Shown here: in pieces, positions 55,186 through 64,000 of the stretch | Position numbering within the stretch: position 1 is the stretch's first letter | How the letters are laid out: every line of letters begins with the position of its first letter | Assembly: GCA_030431985.1 (NCBI GenBank) | Contig: JAUIIB010000007.1 | Location: 28,007 to 92,006 of the forward strand | Length of the DNA stretch: 64,000 nucleotides | Source of the DNA: Gammaproteobacteria bacterium | GTDB taxonomy: Bacteria > Pseudomonadota > Gammaproteobacteria > Burkholderiales > Nitrosomonadaceae | Direction: 5' to 3' | The notes under the pieces: model-generated | Told to the model about the DNA's origin: nothing | The model's database searches: none | What the model saw: the letters and a program-made list of their open reading frames with translations, nothing else | Translations under genes and position numbers: made by a program

Positions 55186-56079
55186 TCAAACCATAAAATT
55201 GGTCATACTCAATTGACTCGTGCGTATAAGACGTTCCATGAAACTGCAAACCTCATCACCATAATGATCTCTAGAAGATGAATGCAGTACGCTATCCGTA
55301 AAACGCCTCAAATCACTACCAATTTGAGAATGGGGAAATAAGGTCAGTACAGATTGGCGGAGTCGGCCTGCCTGAATGATTTTCTCCTCCAATTGCGCAA
55401 AACCAGCAAACTCAGGTAAAACACCAAGATATTGATAAACAACACGTGCAAAATTTTCAAAAACAGTTTGCGCCATCAATTTTGAGTTAACCTTGTTAAC
55501 AAAAACAAGAAAATGTTTTTTGGCATATTCCAGACTCATCATTTTTATTAATGCATAAGCGCCAGTCAATGAAGCTGCCGAACCCGATATCACCACTATA
55601 ACCTGCTCAGACGCCAAGCTCAGTGGCAGCATACAGGTTTCTTCATCCATAGCCGTATCAATCAAAATTGCATCTATTGAATCGGAAAATTGAGAAAAGC
55701 TTTTAACAAGCCTTTGTTGACCGAATGCATCCAATCCAGACAAAGCATGGATACCTCGATGCGCCGATAAAACAAAAATATTTTCCGATTCCTGCAAAAT
55801 AATCTGATCCAACCTTCTGTCTTGTTGAATTGCATGGATCAGATCAAAGCGCACCTTTAACCCAAGTCTTGAGCAAATATTATTTGGATATGGATTCTCA
55901 TCGATTAATAAAACACGTTTACCTTTTTCGGCTAATGCAGCTGCCAAATTAGTAATGATTGTTGTCTTACCAATATTTCTTGCGCCCCCCACAACAGTAA
56001 TGACACGCGCAGACGCTGCTGCTCGTAATGAAATCATATCGCGCAATCCTGCCGCCTGATCATTAGAAATTCTATTCAT
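55186..56079 (-). CDS. flhG: FlhG/FleN, MinD-like flagellar number regulator
   Basis: 297 residues. The N-terminal DQAAGLR motif, at 7-13, is the FlhF-activating element of FlhG. The P-loop at 31-40 reads GGARNIGKTT: the GKT is kept, but the signature Lys of the deviant Walker A (GKGGVGKT) is replaced by Ala. The remaining MinD elements LLIDENPYPNN and LIDTA are present. Overlaps flhF by eight bases. See findings. Confidence 0.88.
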   Translation of the reverse strand: MNRISNDQAAGLRDMISLRAAASARVITVVGGARNIGKTTIITNLAAALAEKGKRVLLIDENPYPNNICSRLGLKVRFDLIHAIQQDRRLDQIILQESENIFVLSAHRGIHALSGLDAFGQQRLVKSFSQFSDSIDAILIDTAMDEETCMLPLSLASEQVIVVISGSAASLTGAYALIKMMSLEYAKKHFLVFVNKVNSKLMAQTVFENFARVVYQYLGVLPEFAGFAQLEEKIIQAGRLRQSVLTLFPHSQIGSDLRRFTDSVLHSSSRDHYGDEVCSFMERLIRTSQLSMTNFMV

Positions 56080-57355
56080 GATCTACTCCGGCATATTTTT
56101 TTGAACCTGTATCATCATCACCATGACGCGCCATAACGAGTGCAAATTCAGCATCCTGTAGTGTAAACACAGCATCTCCTGGCCTTGTATTAAATATTCG
56201 ATATAGCAGGTAACGTGGATTGGCTGCATGAATATCTTCCGGCACTTTTTGCCCGTTAGTCACATAATGAAGTATCAATTTACGCCGAATAATGGCATCA
56301 AGAGCCACACCCAAAGTAGCGGCCTCATCCATCTTAGTGACGATACAGCCATGAATACTATATTTTCGATACACTGTAATAATTTCTTCAAGTGTTCTAT
56401 CACTTGACTCCGCACTCATCACCAGAATCTTTTTTATGTCTGTTGTATTGACGTTATTCAATGTTGTAATTTGCTCGGCGAGCATTTGATCCCGATGACT
56501 CATACCGATGGTATCTATAAAAACAATATGCTTATTTTTCAATTCAGATAATGTCAATTGCAGATCATCCGCATCTTGGATATTCTTTACGGGAAGATTC
56601 AACAGTCGGCCATAAATGCGCAACTGCTCGTGCCCGCCTATCCGATAACTATCTGTTGTCAGTAAGGCTACTTTTTCCGCACCATGCCTGATCACACATC
56701 TTGCCGCTAACTTAGCAATTGTCGTCGTTTTACCGACACCCGTTGTCCCTACCAGCGCATACACCCCTCCTTTATTCACCATCTCATCCTTCGCAGCTGT
56801 GCGCAGATTAAACATCAACGCAGAAACAGCCTGTTTCATACTCTGCACATAATTCAACCCATCTGATAATTTATCCACCAGCCGACGCGACAACAACGGA
56901 CTAAAACCCACGCTCAATAACTTCCGAAGCACTTTCATTTTTTCCGAACTACGCTGCACATTGTTACCCCAAGTTGCAGCTGCTAGTTGCTCTTCAAGCG
57001 TACACTTCATTGCGTGAATTTCTTTCATCAATCCACGTACAAATTTTTCTGAGACAACATTTTCCGGAATTCGCTCAGATAATTGCTTTGCTTCAGTTGG
57101 TAACTCGTGCCGGGTGTCGTTGGCATTAGCATTATATTTATCCTGAATTACAGATTGATTTTCTTTCGGGACTACTAAATCTTCAGATTTGGGCTCATCA
57201 ACCAAATCAGACATATCCGAATCGGCCAATGCCATAATCTCTACGCCCGAAACCGTTTGTCTATTCGATAAAATGATTGCATCGCCCCCAAGATCTGCTT
57301 TAACTTTACGCAATGCCTCGCGTGATGTTGCTGCCAAATAGCGTTTTACTTTCAT
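56072..57355 (-). CDS. flhF: FlhF, SRP-type GTPase for flagellar placement
   Basis: 427 residues. B domain (MKVKRYLAATSREALRKVKA, a typical start), helical N domain, and G domain with VGTTGVGKTTTIAKLA, LLTTDSYRIGGHEQL and IVTKMDEAATLGVALD. Sets flagellar position and, with FlhG, number. Overlaps flhA by four bases. Confidence 0.94.
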   Translation of the reverse strand: MKVKRYLAATSREALRKVKADLGGDAIILSNRQTVSGVEIMALADSDMSDLVDEPKSEDLVVPKENQSVIQDKYNANANDTRHELPTEAKQLSERIPENVVSEKFVRGLMKEIHAMKCTLEEQLAAATWGNNVQRSSEKMKVLRKLLSVGFSPLLSRRLVDKLSDGLNYVQSMKQAVSALMFNLRTAAKDEMVNKGGVYALVGTTGVGKTTTIAKLAARCVIRHGAEKVALLTTDSYRIGGHEQLRIYGRLLNLPVKNIQDADDLQLTLSELKNKHIVFIDTIGMSHRDQMLAEQITTLNNVNTTDIKKILVMSAESSDRTLEEIITVYRKYSIHGCIVTKMDEAATLGVALDAIIRRKLILHYVTNGQKVPEDIHAANPRYLLYRIFNTRPGDAVFTLQDAEFALVMARHGDDDTGSKKYAGVDHE

Positions 57356-59439
57356 GATTTCACTCCCATTAGGGAAGTAACCTTAATGTTTCGGGCGTCA
57401 GGCACCTCAGAATGTGCCAGCACCCGAATTTGAGGTACTGCGCGACGTAAGAAATGTGCAAGCAAGTTGCGAATAGCACTTGGTACAAGCAATACAGCAG
57501 GCAATCCTAATTTTTCCTGATGCTGCGCTGCGACATTTGCTTCTTTCAACAACATATCCGCCAACCCAGGCTCTATACCAGCACCATCTTTGCCCGTTTG
57601 CACTGCTTGCAGCAGAATATGTTCCAATTCATGATGTATTCCGATAACCTGTAATTCAGTCTGCGCTGGAAAAAACTGATCAATAATTGTTCGGCCCATG
57701 GCATTACGCACTAAAGCAGTCAATTCTACGGTGTCTTGTGTATCGGCTGCGTATTCCGTCAATACATCAATAATGGTACGCATGTCCCGAATATGAACAT
57801 TTTCCATCAGTAAATTCTGAAGAATTTTTTGCAGTGAGGATAACGGTAGCAATTTTGGAATCAAATCCTCAACCAGCTTAGGTGTTTTCATACTTAAATG
57901 ATCCAACAACTGCTGAACCTCTTGCCGCCCAAGTAATTCGGACGCATGCGAATGAATCAAATGATTAATATGCGTCGTTACGACAGTACTCGAATCAACG
58001 ACGGTATAACCATTGGCCTGGGCCTGCTCCCTCAACGAAGCCTCTATCCAAACCGCAGGCAAACCAAACGCAGGATCGTTTGTTGCGGTACCAGGCAATG
58101 TCATGGTTACCCTGCCCGGATTTATGGCAAGATACATGCCGTTATACGATTCTCCCTGCCCGATAACCGAGCCTTTTAAGGTAATTCGATAGGCATTGGG
58201 GCGCAGCTCCAGATTGTCACGAATATGAACTACAGGCGGCAGAAAGCCGATATCCTGTGCAAATTTCCGCCGTATACCATTAATCCGTTTTAACAAATCA
58301 CCTTGCTGCGCCTTGTCAACAAGTGGAATCAGACGATAGCCAACTTCCAAACCCAGTGTATCAATCGGCATTACATCATTCCAGCTCGCCTCCTGCTGCT
58401 CTTCAACAACCGGAGGAGTAACCTCCGCTTCGGTTTGCTCCGTTTTTTTTGCCGTCACTCCAGCTAGCATAAAATATGCGCCTAGCCCCAAAATTCCTGA
58501 CAACAGCAGAAATACAAAATGCGGCATACCCGGAACAAGCCCCATAACCCCCAATATACTAGCCGTTATTACAAGCACCTGAGGTTGATTGAACAGCTGC
58601 CCCAGAACCTGCTCGCTTAAATCTTCTTCCGTCGTCACGCGGCTGACTACTAAACCGGCCGCCGTTGAAATGACCAATGCCGGGATTTGCGCGACGAGTC
58701 CGTCACCAATCGTTAATAACGTGTAATTCCGGGCCGCTGTATCCAGATCTAACTCGTGTTGCAACATCCCAACCACCAATCCACCAATAATTGTGATTAG
58801 CATAATCATGACGCCAGCGATTGCATCTCCACGCACGAATTTACTGGCACCATCCATCGAACCGAAAAAATCTGCTTCCTTGGATATTGCCGCTCGGCGA
58901 CTGCGTGCCTCTTCCTCACCGATTAATCCTGCGTTTAAATCCGCATCAATGGCCATCTGTTTTCCAGGCATTGCATCCAGCGTGAAGCGCGCACTTACTT
59001 CGGCAATCCGTCCTGCACCCTTGGTAATCACAACAAAATTAATTACGACCAAGATGATAAAAACAACTAATCCGACCGCGTAGTTCCCACCAACCAGAAA
59101 ATGCCCAAAAGCTTCTATCACTTTTCCGGCTGCATCCGGGCCGGTATGGCCCTCTAATAACACAACCCGTGTTGACGCAACATTCAATGACAAACGGAGT
59201 AACGTCGTTAATAGCAACACAGTCGGAAAAACTGCAAATTCCAACGGATTTTTGGTATACAAACTCACCATCAATACAATAATTGCCAAAGCAATATTGA
59301 ATGTGAATAAAATATCCAGAATAAACGGCGGCAAAGGCAGAACCATCATGCCCAGAATCATGATAATTAATACCGGACCCGCCAGCGTTTTCAGATTATT
59401 TCCTGCTGCAAAGCTGGAAAATGTTAACGTATTAAGCAT
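57352..59439 (-). CDS. flhA: Flagellar export gate protein FlhA
   Basis: 695 residues. Eight helices in the first 330 residues with the FHIPEP-region pattern RLSLNVASTRVVLLEGH and ARFTLDAMPGKQMAIDADLNAG (GEEEARSRR); the cytoplasmic C-domain is the chaperone and substrate dock. Full length. First or second gene of the operon after flhB, with 61 bases between. Confidence 0.95.
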   Translation of the reverse strand: MLNTLTFSSFAAGNNLKTLAGPVLIIMILGMMVLPLPPFILDILFTFNIALAIIVLMVSLYTKNPLEFAVFPTVLLLTTLLRLSLNVASTRVVLLEGHTGPDAAGKVIEAFGHFLVGGNYAVGLVVFIILVVINFVVITKGAGRIAEVSARFTLDAMPGKQMAIDADLNAGLIGEEEARSRRAAISKEADFFGSMDGASKFVRGDAIAGVMIMLITIIGGLVVGMLQHELDLDTAARNYTLLTIGDGLVAQIPALVISTAAGLVVSRVTTEEDLSEQVLGQLFNQPQVLVITASILGVMGLVPGMPHFVFLLLSGILGLGAYFMLAGVTAKKTEQTEAEVTPPVVEEQQEASWNDVMPIDTLGLEVGYRLIPLVDKAQQGDLLKRINGIRRKFAQDIGFLPPVVHIRDNLELRPNAYRITLKGSVIGQGESYNGMYLAINPGRVTMTLPGTATNDPAFGLPAVWIEASLREQAQANGYTVVDSSTVVTTHINHLIHSHASELLGRQEVQQLLDHLSMKTPKLVEDLIPKLLPLSSLQKILQNLLMENVHIRDMRTIIDVLTEYAADTQDTVELTALVRNAMGRTIIDQFFPAQTELQVIGIHHELEHILLQAVQTGKDGAGIEPGLADMLLKEANVAAQHQEKLGLPAVLLVPSAIRNLLAHFLRRAVPQIRVLAHSEVPDARNIKVTSLMGVKS

Positions 59440-59500
59440 GACATCAAATTACATCAAAACTTGATCACAGCATCACTCAATAAAAACACTGATCCCCGCC

Positions 59501-60649
59501 TTATTCTCCGATACCCGATTCAGAAACTTCCATCTCTTTAGGAACTTCAATCTCTCCAGGCAGCTCAGGCTTACTCCCGCCATGATTTTGATACCGTTGG
59601 AGCTGAAATACATAAGCCAGCACCTCTGCAACAGCGGTATAGAGTTTCTCTGGAATCTCTTCATCTAAATCTGTATGGTGATACAGTGCGCGCGCAAGTG
59701 AAGGTGCTTCCAGTATTGGAACCCGATGTGCCTCACCTAATTCACGTATACGCGCTGCCAACAAATGCACGCCTTTTGCAACCACTTTCGGCGCACCCAT
59801 CGCATTGCTTTTATAGCGCAACGCTACAGCATAATGAGTCGGATTTGTCACAATCACATCTGCTTCCGGCACTTTCGACATCATTCTGCGCCGTGCGGCT
59901 TCACGCTGCAGGGTTCGAATCCGACTTTTAACCAAAGGATCGCCTTCACTTTCCTTAGTTTCTTTACGTATTTCCTCTTTGGTCATACGTAATTTCTTAG
60001 CATGACTCCACAATTGAAATGGAACATCAATAGCGACAATTAATATCATTGCCCCGGTAATAAAAAGGAAACTCAGCACCAGTAATTCACCCGTTCGTGT
60101 AATCCCTGAATTTACCGGCACAGCTATTAGCGCCAGCACCGCATCCTTGTTGCCCCAAATCACTAATGTGGCAACACTGCCAACAACAAGAGATTTCGTA
60201 ACGGCTTTCAACAATTCGGTTAATCCATGCACAGAAAAAATTCTACTAAACCCGGATATTGGATTTAATCGTTTAAAATTTGGGATTAGCGCTTTGGTGC
60301 TGAATAACCAACCGCTTAGTAGCATTGGCGCAAAAAATGCCGTGACGATCAACAACATTAACAGTGGCGCTAAAGACCAAAGGCCCTCAACAGCCAATTG
60401 CGACAATCGATTGATCATCAGATCCGTATGAAACGCCAACGATCTTTCCATTTGCATACCCACATGCATAATATTCGACAATTGATCAATCAAATGGCCA
60501 CCCATTAACATCAAACCTGCGGCAGCCATAAGTAACAATGTAAAAGTCGTTAATTCTTGGGAACGGGCTACCTGACCCTCCTCCCGTGCTTTTTGCTTGC
60601 GCTGGGGCGTCGCCTCTTCTGTTCGTTCCAGATCGCTATCTTCAGCCAT
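59501..60649 (-). CDS. flhB: Flagellar export switch protein FlhB
   Basis: 382 residues from this ATG. Four helices, then the cytoplasmic domain with the autocleavage site VIVTNPTHYAVAL (cleaved between N and P). Opening SDLERTEEATPQRKQKAREEGQ is the family signature. GGAGG lies 4 bases before the ATG at 60649; a GTG is directly upstream. First gene of the minus-strand flagellar operon. Confidence 0.95.
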   Translation of the reverse strand: MAEDSDLERTEEATPQRKQKAREEGQVARSQELTTFTLLLMAAAGLMLMGGHLIDQLSNIMHVGMQMERSLAFHTDLMINRLSQLAVEGLWSLAPLLMLLIVTAFFAPMLLSGWLFSTKALIPNFKRLNPISGFSRIFSVHGLTELLKAVTKSLVVGSVATLVIWGNKDAVLALIAVPVNSGITRTGELLVLSFLFITGAMILIVAIDVPFQLWSHAKKLRMTKEEIRKETKESEGDPLVKSRIRTLQREAARRRMMSKVPEADVIVTNPTHYAVALRYKSNAMGAPKVVAKGVHLLAARIRELGEAHRVPILEAPSLARALYHHTDLDEEIPEKLYTAVAEVLAYVFQLQRYQNHGGSKPELPGEIEVPKEMEVSESGIGE

Positions 60650-61299
60650 CACACCTCCAAATTGCTATATCAGCATTATTCATGCACTGGCATGCACTTA
60701 ATGTAGGAAGCAAAAGTGTTTCTACCCGCTATTTGAGTAGCTCAGATGATGAAAATGTGATTAGTCCAGGATTCTGATTATTGTCCTGACAGGAGAACCC
60801 CTCTGGTAACGATGTTGAGGGGCCAAAATAACGGTGACAACTGCTGAACACCAGTGAAGCATTCAGTATAAAGATTACAAAAACCTGTCATGTAATTCAA
60901 AAGCAAGTCCGGGTGAACCTAACACTTAAAGCAATCCCTTGAGGCTGAAACTAATCACAAATATCAGTGTGGCTAATTCATTTTTAGCCATACCGCGATA
61001 GCAGATCTGCGATTTGCGCCTAGAAACAACCGGACTCTACTTCATTTCTGTTTTGTACAGCAGATCAAATAGATTTTTATATTTAGGATGAAATTAGCAG
61101 GCACGACTCATATCGTGTTGATACTGCACATTTAAATTCCATCTAAAAATAGATTCTGACATACCAACATTCAGATACTGAGAACGATCGATATACTTTA
61201 TTAGATCGATACGCTAGAATGATAGCAAGTTAAATATTTTTAGTTGATACAGACAAGAAAGGCTGATGTCTCTATCTGTATACATCTTGGAGATTAGTT
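60650..61299. other. Long spacer between flhB and the OsmC-like gene
   Basis: About 650 bases separating diverging genes. No gene was found. Direct repeats GATCGATA lie at 61186-61193 and 61204-61211, and an inverted pair ATACAGA/TCTGTAT near 61247-61281 lies just before the OsmC-like start. No sigma-54 or sigma-28 promoter was found upstream of flhB by eye. Confidence 0.4.
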
Positions 61300-61872
61300 A
61301 TGTCCCATTCAGCCACTAAAGTTACCGTAAATGGTCTCGATCTGAGCCAAATACACGCACCACCCGATTCGGTTAAGGTTGATGATAAAGGCGGTATTGT
61401 CTGCTCAAGATTTCGCGCAGCAGTCGTATCAATAGTATGGGACAACAGTTATCACAGCACCGCACGCACCACCGAAGGTCAAATAATTATTTCTGACAAA
61501 CCCAAGTGTTATGGCGGAGAAGAAGCGGGACCTACGCCGGAAGATTTATTGTTAGCAGCTGTCGGTGCCAGCCTGGTCAACACCTATATTACTGCATTAT
61601 CGGCCGCATATATCAATGTTGAATCCTTGAAAATTAACGTTTCTGGCCGTGTAAACTTCCGAACGGTTTTGGGGCTGGAGACACACAAATCAGGCTACGA
61701 CAGCATCCAAATTGTGGTTGATATACAAACCGATGCTCCAGAAGATAAAGTCACCGCGCTTATGATGGAGGTCTTTCCAACTGCACCAATCCCGGACACA
61801 ATCTTGCGTCCGGTACCGATCAATGTTGATATTATCCACCACGCCGAAACTATTGCAGCACATTTGCCCTGA
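61300..61872 (+). CDS. OsmC-family protein without catalytic cysteines
   Basis: 190 residues. OsmC/Ohr fold: GGEEAGPTPEDLLLAAVGASLVNT and the strand INVESLKINVSGRV are the family patterns. The two active cysteines that reduce organic peroxides are missing: the first position reads AVGAS (87-91), the second MEVFPTAPI (156-164). The only Cys are 35 and 70. It may therefore bind a ligand or have another role. TTGGAGATTAGTT precedes the ATG. First gene of a three-gene set with a monooxygenase and TetR. Confidence 0.8.
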   Translation: MSHSATKVTVNGLDLSQIHAPPDSVKVDDKGGIVCSRFRAAVVSIVWDNSYHSTARTTEGQIIISDKPKCYGGEEAGPTPEDLLLAAVGASLVNTYITALSAAYINVESLKINVSGRVNFRTVLGLETHKSGYDSIQIVVDIQTDAPEDKVTALMMEVFPTAPIPDTILRPVPINVDIIHHAETIAAHLP

Positions 61873-61982
61873 ATTCCTGATTCCCATCTTAAGGGACAGA
61901 AAGTTGGTGAGACCGTCACCTCCATTTTGCCGGACGACAATCATTTTGAACGTGAAACGCCGCGCACCAAGCGAGATAAGCT

Positions 61983-63182
61983 ATGAAAAATAATGATATT
62001 CATGATGTGATAGTAGTAGGTGCCGGCCCGGCAGGGTTGTCAGCTGCATATGAGTTAACCCGGCAAAAGTTGCAACCGCTTGTGTTGGAACGTACCGCTG
62101 CGGTAGGAGATGTTTGGCGTAATCACTATGATGGCGTACGACTGAATTCAGGCCGCTATTTTTCGGCATTGTCAGGCAGCAAGTTTCCATTCTCGGCCGG
62201 TGCATGGCCATCGCGTGAGGATGTCGTACATTTACTGGCCACTTTTCCTGAAAGAGGAGGTTTTACAGTACAAACAGGCATTGATGTTAAGCAAGTCAAC
62301 TATGATCCCAGTCATAACTTATGGATTGTCACAAGTATCGAGAACCAATGCTTCAAATCTCGCGCCGTATCTCGTGCCGTGGTCATAGCTGCTGGCAGTT
62401 GTCGTATTCCAACCATTCCTAAATGGGAAGGTATGGAAACCTTTCCCGGTAAAATTATGCACTCATCGGAATTCAAAAGCGCGAAGAATTTTGCAGGAAA
62501 ACATGTATTGGTCATTGGTACCGGTAATTCTGCTGCAGAGATTGCCAGTAGGCTTACCGAACATGCTAGCAATGTCACCGTATCGGGTAGAACGCCTCCA
62601 CATATTCTACCCAAAAGTATTTTTGGCGTTCCATTGATCGGTATCGGGGTATGGACACGCTATTGGCCCACTGTAGTTGTAGATAGCTTGTTAAGTTTCC
62701 TACAGCGCAGCATGATCGGAGATTTGAGTATGCACGGTCTCCCCTATCCTCCACTGCCACTCTCTAAACAATACGCCATAAATAATGTCGTGCCAATTCT
62801 CTACCGTCCATTTGTCGATGATATCAAGGCTGGCCGCATTAAAATTGTCGGGCCAGTCCAGAAAATTACCGGTCAGGCTGTACAAGTGATACACAAGCTA
62901 ACAAACGATCCAAGTAGCACCAATTCACTTACAACACTGGAACCCGATGTTATCATTGCGGGGACCGGTTTTCGCACTGGGCTTTCTCAGCTGATTCAAG
63001 TACCAGGTATCACTGATGAGTTTGATAGAGCGGTTATTTCAGGCGACCGGGAGTTTAAAAGTGCTCCTCGTCTTTATCTTATCGGGCAGGTGAATCCATT
63101 AAGCGGCTTACTTCGAGAAATTCGCCTCGAAGCAAAAAGAGTTGCAAAAAAAATCAGAAAACAATTGGCAATCGGACGATAA
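61983..63182 (+). CDS. Flavin-containing monooxygenase-like protein
   Basis: 399 residues. FAD-binding GAGPAG at 13-18, VLERTAAVGDVWRNHYDGVRL after it, a second NADPH-binding GTGNSA at 179-184 and PDVIIAGTGFRTGL near the end. These fit FMO/CzcO-type flavoproteins. The GDVWR..YDGVRLNS pattern is close to that of bacterial flavin monooxygenases. Substrate unknown. Follows the OsmC-like gene by 110 bases. Confidence 0.88.
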   Translation: MKNNDIHDVIVVGAGPAGLSAAYELTRQKLQPLVLERTAAVGDVWRNHYDGVRLNSGRYFSALSGSKFPFSAGAWPSREDVVHLLATFPERGGFTVQTGIDVKQVNYDPSHNLWIVTSIENQCFKSRAVSRAVVIAAGSCRIPTIPKWEGMETFPGKIMHSSEFKSAKNFAGKHVLVIGTGNSAAEIASRLTEHASNVTVSGRTPPHILPKSIFGVPLIGIGVWTRYWPTVVVDSLLSFLQRSMIGDLSMHGLPYPPLPLSKQYAINNVVPILYRPFVDDIKAGRIKIVGPVQKITGQAVQVIHKLTNDPSSTNSLTTLEPDVIIAGTGFRTGLSQLIQVPGITDEFDRAVISGDREFKSAPRLYLIGQVNPLSGLLREIRLEAKRVAKKIRKQLAIGR

Positions 63183-63232
63183 TATGATTTTAAATCAAAC
63201 TCCGTCGGCATTATAACGGTGAAGTCTTTATT

Positions 63233-63886
63233 ATGTTAGATGCCGAAATGCAAGAACAATCGAAGAGTCAGATACGAAAAGAAACCAATAAAAAAAAACT
63301 ACTGCAAACAGCCTGTCGGCTATTTTGTAAAGAAGGTATACATGCGACAGGTATCGCCAGGATTATTGAGGTATCTGGCTTGTCCCGCCGTACGCTGTAT
63401 CAGCATTATGGTTCGAAAGAAAACTTGCTAAAAGCGGTGTTTGAAGCTGAGGCCAATATTTGGTTCAACTGGTTCGATCGGGACCTGCCACAAATGAAAT
63501 GTACTCCCGTTGAACGTATATTAGCCCTGTTCGACCTGATGCATAGCTGGTTTCAAAGCAAGGATTTTTATGGCTGTGTATTTATAAATGCGGTCGCGGA
63601 ACACGACAAGAATAATCGTTTTATTCAAGGAATCGCAAACCGCCACAGGAAAGCAGTAAATACAAGACTGCAGGCAATGATTGAACAAAGTGGTGTACGA
63701 GACACTGAACTGGTAACAGAGAAGCTGAGCCTGGTGATCGACGGTACCATTGTAACCGCGATGGTAACCGGTAATGGTAATGTTGCCCACATTGGACGAT
63801 TGGCCGCCGAAGACATTCTTCGCAATGCGGCCCTTATCCCTGACTCAATAAGTAAGTCTAGTAAGTCTATTTTATCGAGACTGTAA
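63233..63886 (+). CDS. TetR-family regulator interrupted at its end by an IS?
   Basis: 217 residues. HTH: LLQTACRLFCKEGIHATGIARI then LSRRTLYQHYGSKENLL. HSWFQSKDFYGCVFINAVAEH resembles the C-terminal domain of the P460-adjacent TetR. The stop TAA at 63884-63886 lies within a sequence (63881-63903) that looks like an insertion-sequence end, so the last codons may come from the element. A tandem 9-base repeat AGTAAGTCT at 63851-63868 lies just before it. Probably regulates the OsmC/monooxygenase genes. Confidence 0.85.
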   Translation: MLDAEMQEQSKSQIRKETNKKKLLQTACRLFCKEGIHATGIARIIEVSGLSRRTLYQHYGSKENLLKAVFEAEANIWFNWFDRDLPQMKCTPVERILALFDLMHSWFQSKDFYGCVFINAVAEHDKNNRFIQGIANRHRKAVNTRLQAMIEQSGVRDTELVTEKLSLVIDGTIVTAMVTGNGNVAHIGRLAAEDILRNAALIPDSISKSSKSILSRL

Positions 63887-63903
63887 CAAATTCTGTGTAA
63901 CTG
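63881..63903 (+). mobile_element. Candidate left inverted repeat of an IS256-type element
   Basis: CTGTAACAAATTCTGTGTAA followed by CTG resembles the terminal inverted repeats of IS256-family elements, lying 40 bases before a transposase start. The right end is outside the window, so the match cannot be confirmed. Confidence 0.4.
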
Positions 63904-63943
63904 TTTATCATTAACCCCGGATATGGGAAAGGATAAACAGACG

Positions 63944-64000
63944 ATGAAGAACAAAGAACTACAAGCGATAGCCGAATTAGCGGCGAAGAATATTAAGACG
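63944..64000 (+). CDS. IS256-family transposase (partial, N-terminus)
   Basis: Only 19 codons fit before the window edge: MKNKELQAIAELAAKNIKT. This resembles the first residues of IS256-type transposases, which begin with a charged helix of this kind. AAAGGA lies 11 bases before the ATG, and a possible inverted repeat precedes it. Runs off the right edge. Confidence 0.6.
   Translation, partial: MKNKELQAIAELAAKNIKT

Noticed and set aside
1..64000. CRISPR arrays, tRNA or rRNA genes
   Set aside because: No regularly spaced repeats and no cloverleaf or rRNA sequence were recognised by eye; a tRNAscan or Rfam run would be needed to exclude small RNAs.

Overview
This window most likely comes from a Nitrosomonas-type betaproteobacterium (ammonia oxidiser). 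The basis is a cytochrome P460 gene, two haem-copper oxidases (aa3-type and cbb3-type), c-type cytochromes, the metK-ahcY-metF cluster with an SAH-type riboswitch, and a moderately AT-rich genome with AT-rich spacers. No amo, hao or rRNA/tRNA gene lies in the window, so the genus is an inference.

Layout. 1-3.0 kb (minus): end of an aa3-type cytochrome c oxidase operon (coxB, coxA, a 33-residue assembly peptide, ctaG/cox11). 3.7-10.3 kb: exported DUF882 protein, priA, a large lipoprotein, a Rieske oxygenase alpha subunit and an EamA transporter. 10.6-13.7 kb: a three-gene GtrB/GtrA/polytopic-membrane-protein cassette of the sugar-modification type. 13.9-17.9 kb: a transposase remnant, a Yip1-family membrane protein and ccoNOQP (cbb3 oxidase). 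17.9-21.5 kb: a palindromic extragenic element, an orphan PD-(D/E)XK nuclease-like gene, cytochrome P460 divergent from a TetR gene with three operator-like repeats between them, and a DUF5610 protein. 21.5-23.7 kb: cysG and a ParDE toxin-antitoxin pair.

23.8-33.6 kb (minus): an eleven-gene type II secretion / type IV pilus hybrid operon (gspG, gspF, gspE, PilM/PilN/PilO-like proteins, a PilP/GspC-like protein, a lipoprotein secretin with a C-terminal cohesin-like domain, three further pseudopilins). 33.7-39 kb: membrane metallopeptidase, radical-SAM KamA homologue, small conserved protein, aldo/keto reductase, HDOD protein. 39-49.9 kb (minus): rsfS, nadD, aceF, aceE, folD, a membrane protein, metF, ahcY with its riboswitch, and metK: central carbon, NAD and one-carbon/SAM-cycle functions. 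50.2-60.7 kb (mostly minus): flagellar control and export genes (flgN, flgM with a sigma-28 promoter; flhB, flhA, flhF, flhG, fliA, motC, motD) interrupted by a plus-strand LemA/GIDE pair. 61.3-64.0 kb (plus): an OsmC-like protein lacking both catalytic cysteines, a flavin monooxygenase, a TetR regulator, and the start of an IS256-type insertion sequence at the right edge.

The points most worth follow-up are the TetR/P460 operator array, the hybrid secretion operon with the cohesin-tailed secretin, the FlhG with a degenerate P-loop, and the cysteine-less OsmC/monooxygenase/TetR cluster. All product names come from recognising motifs and family resemblance by eye; no database search was run.
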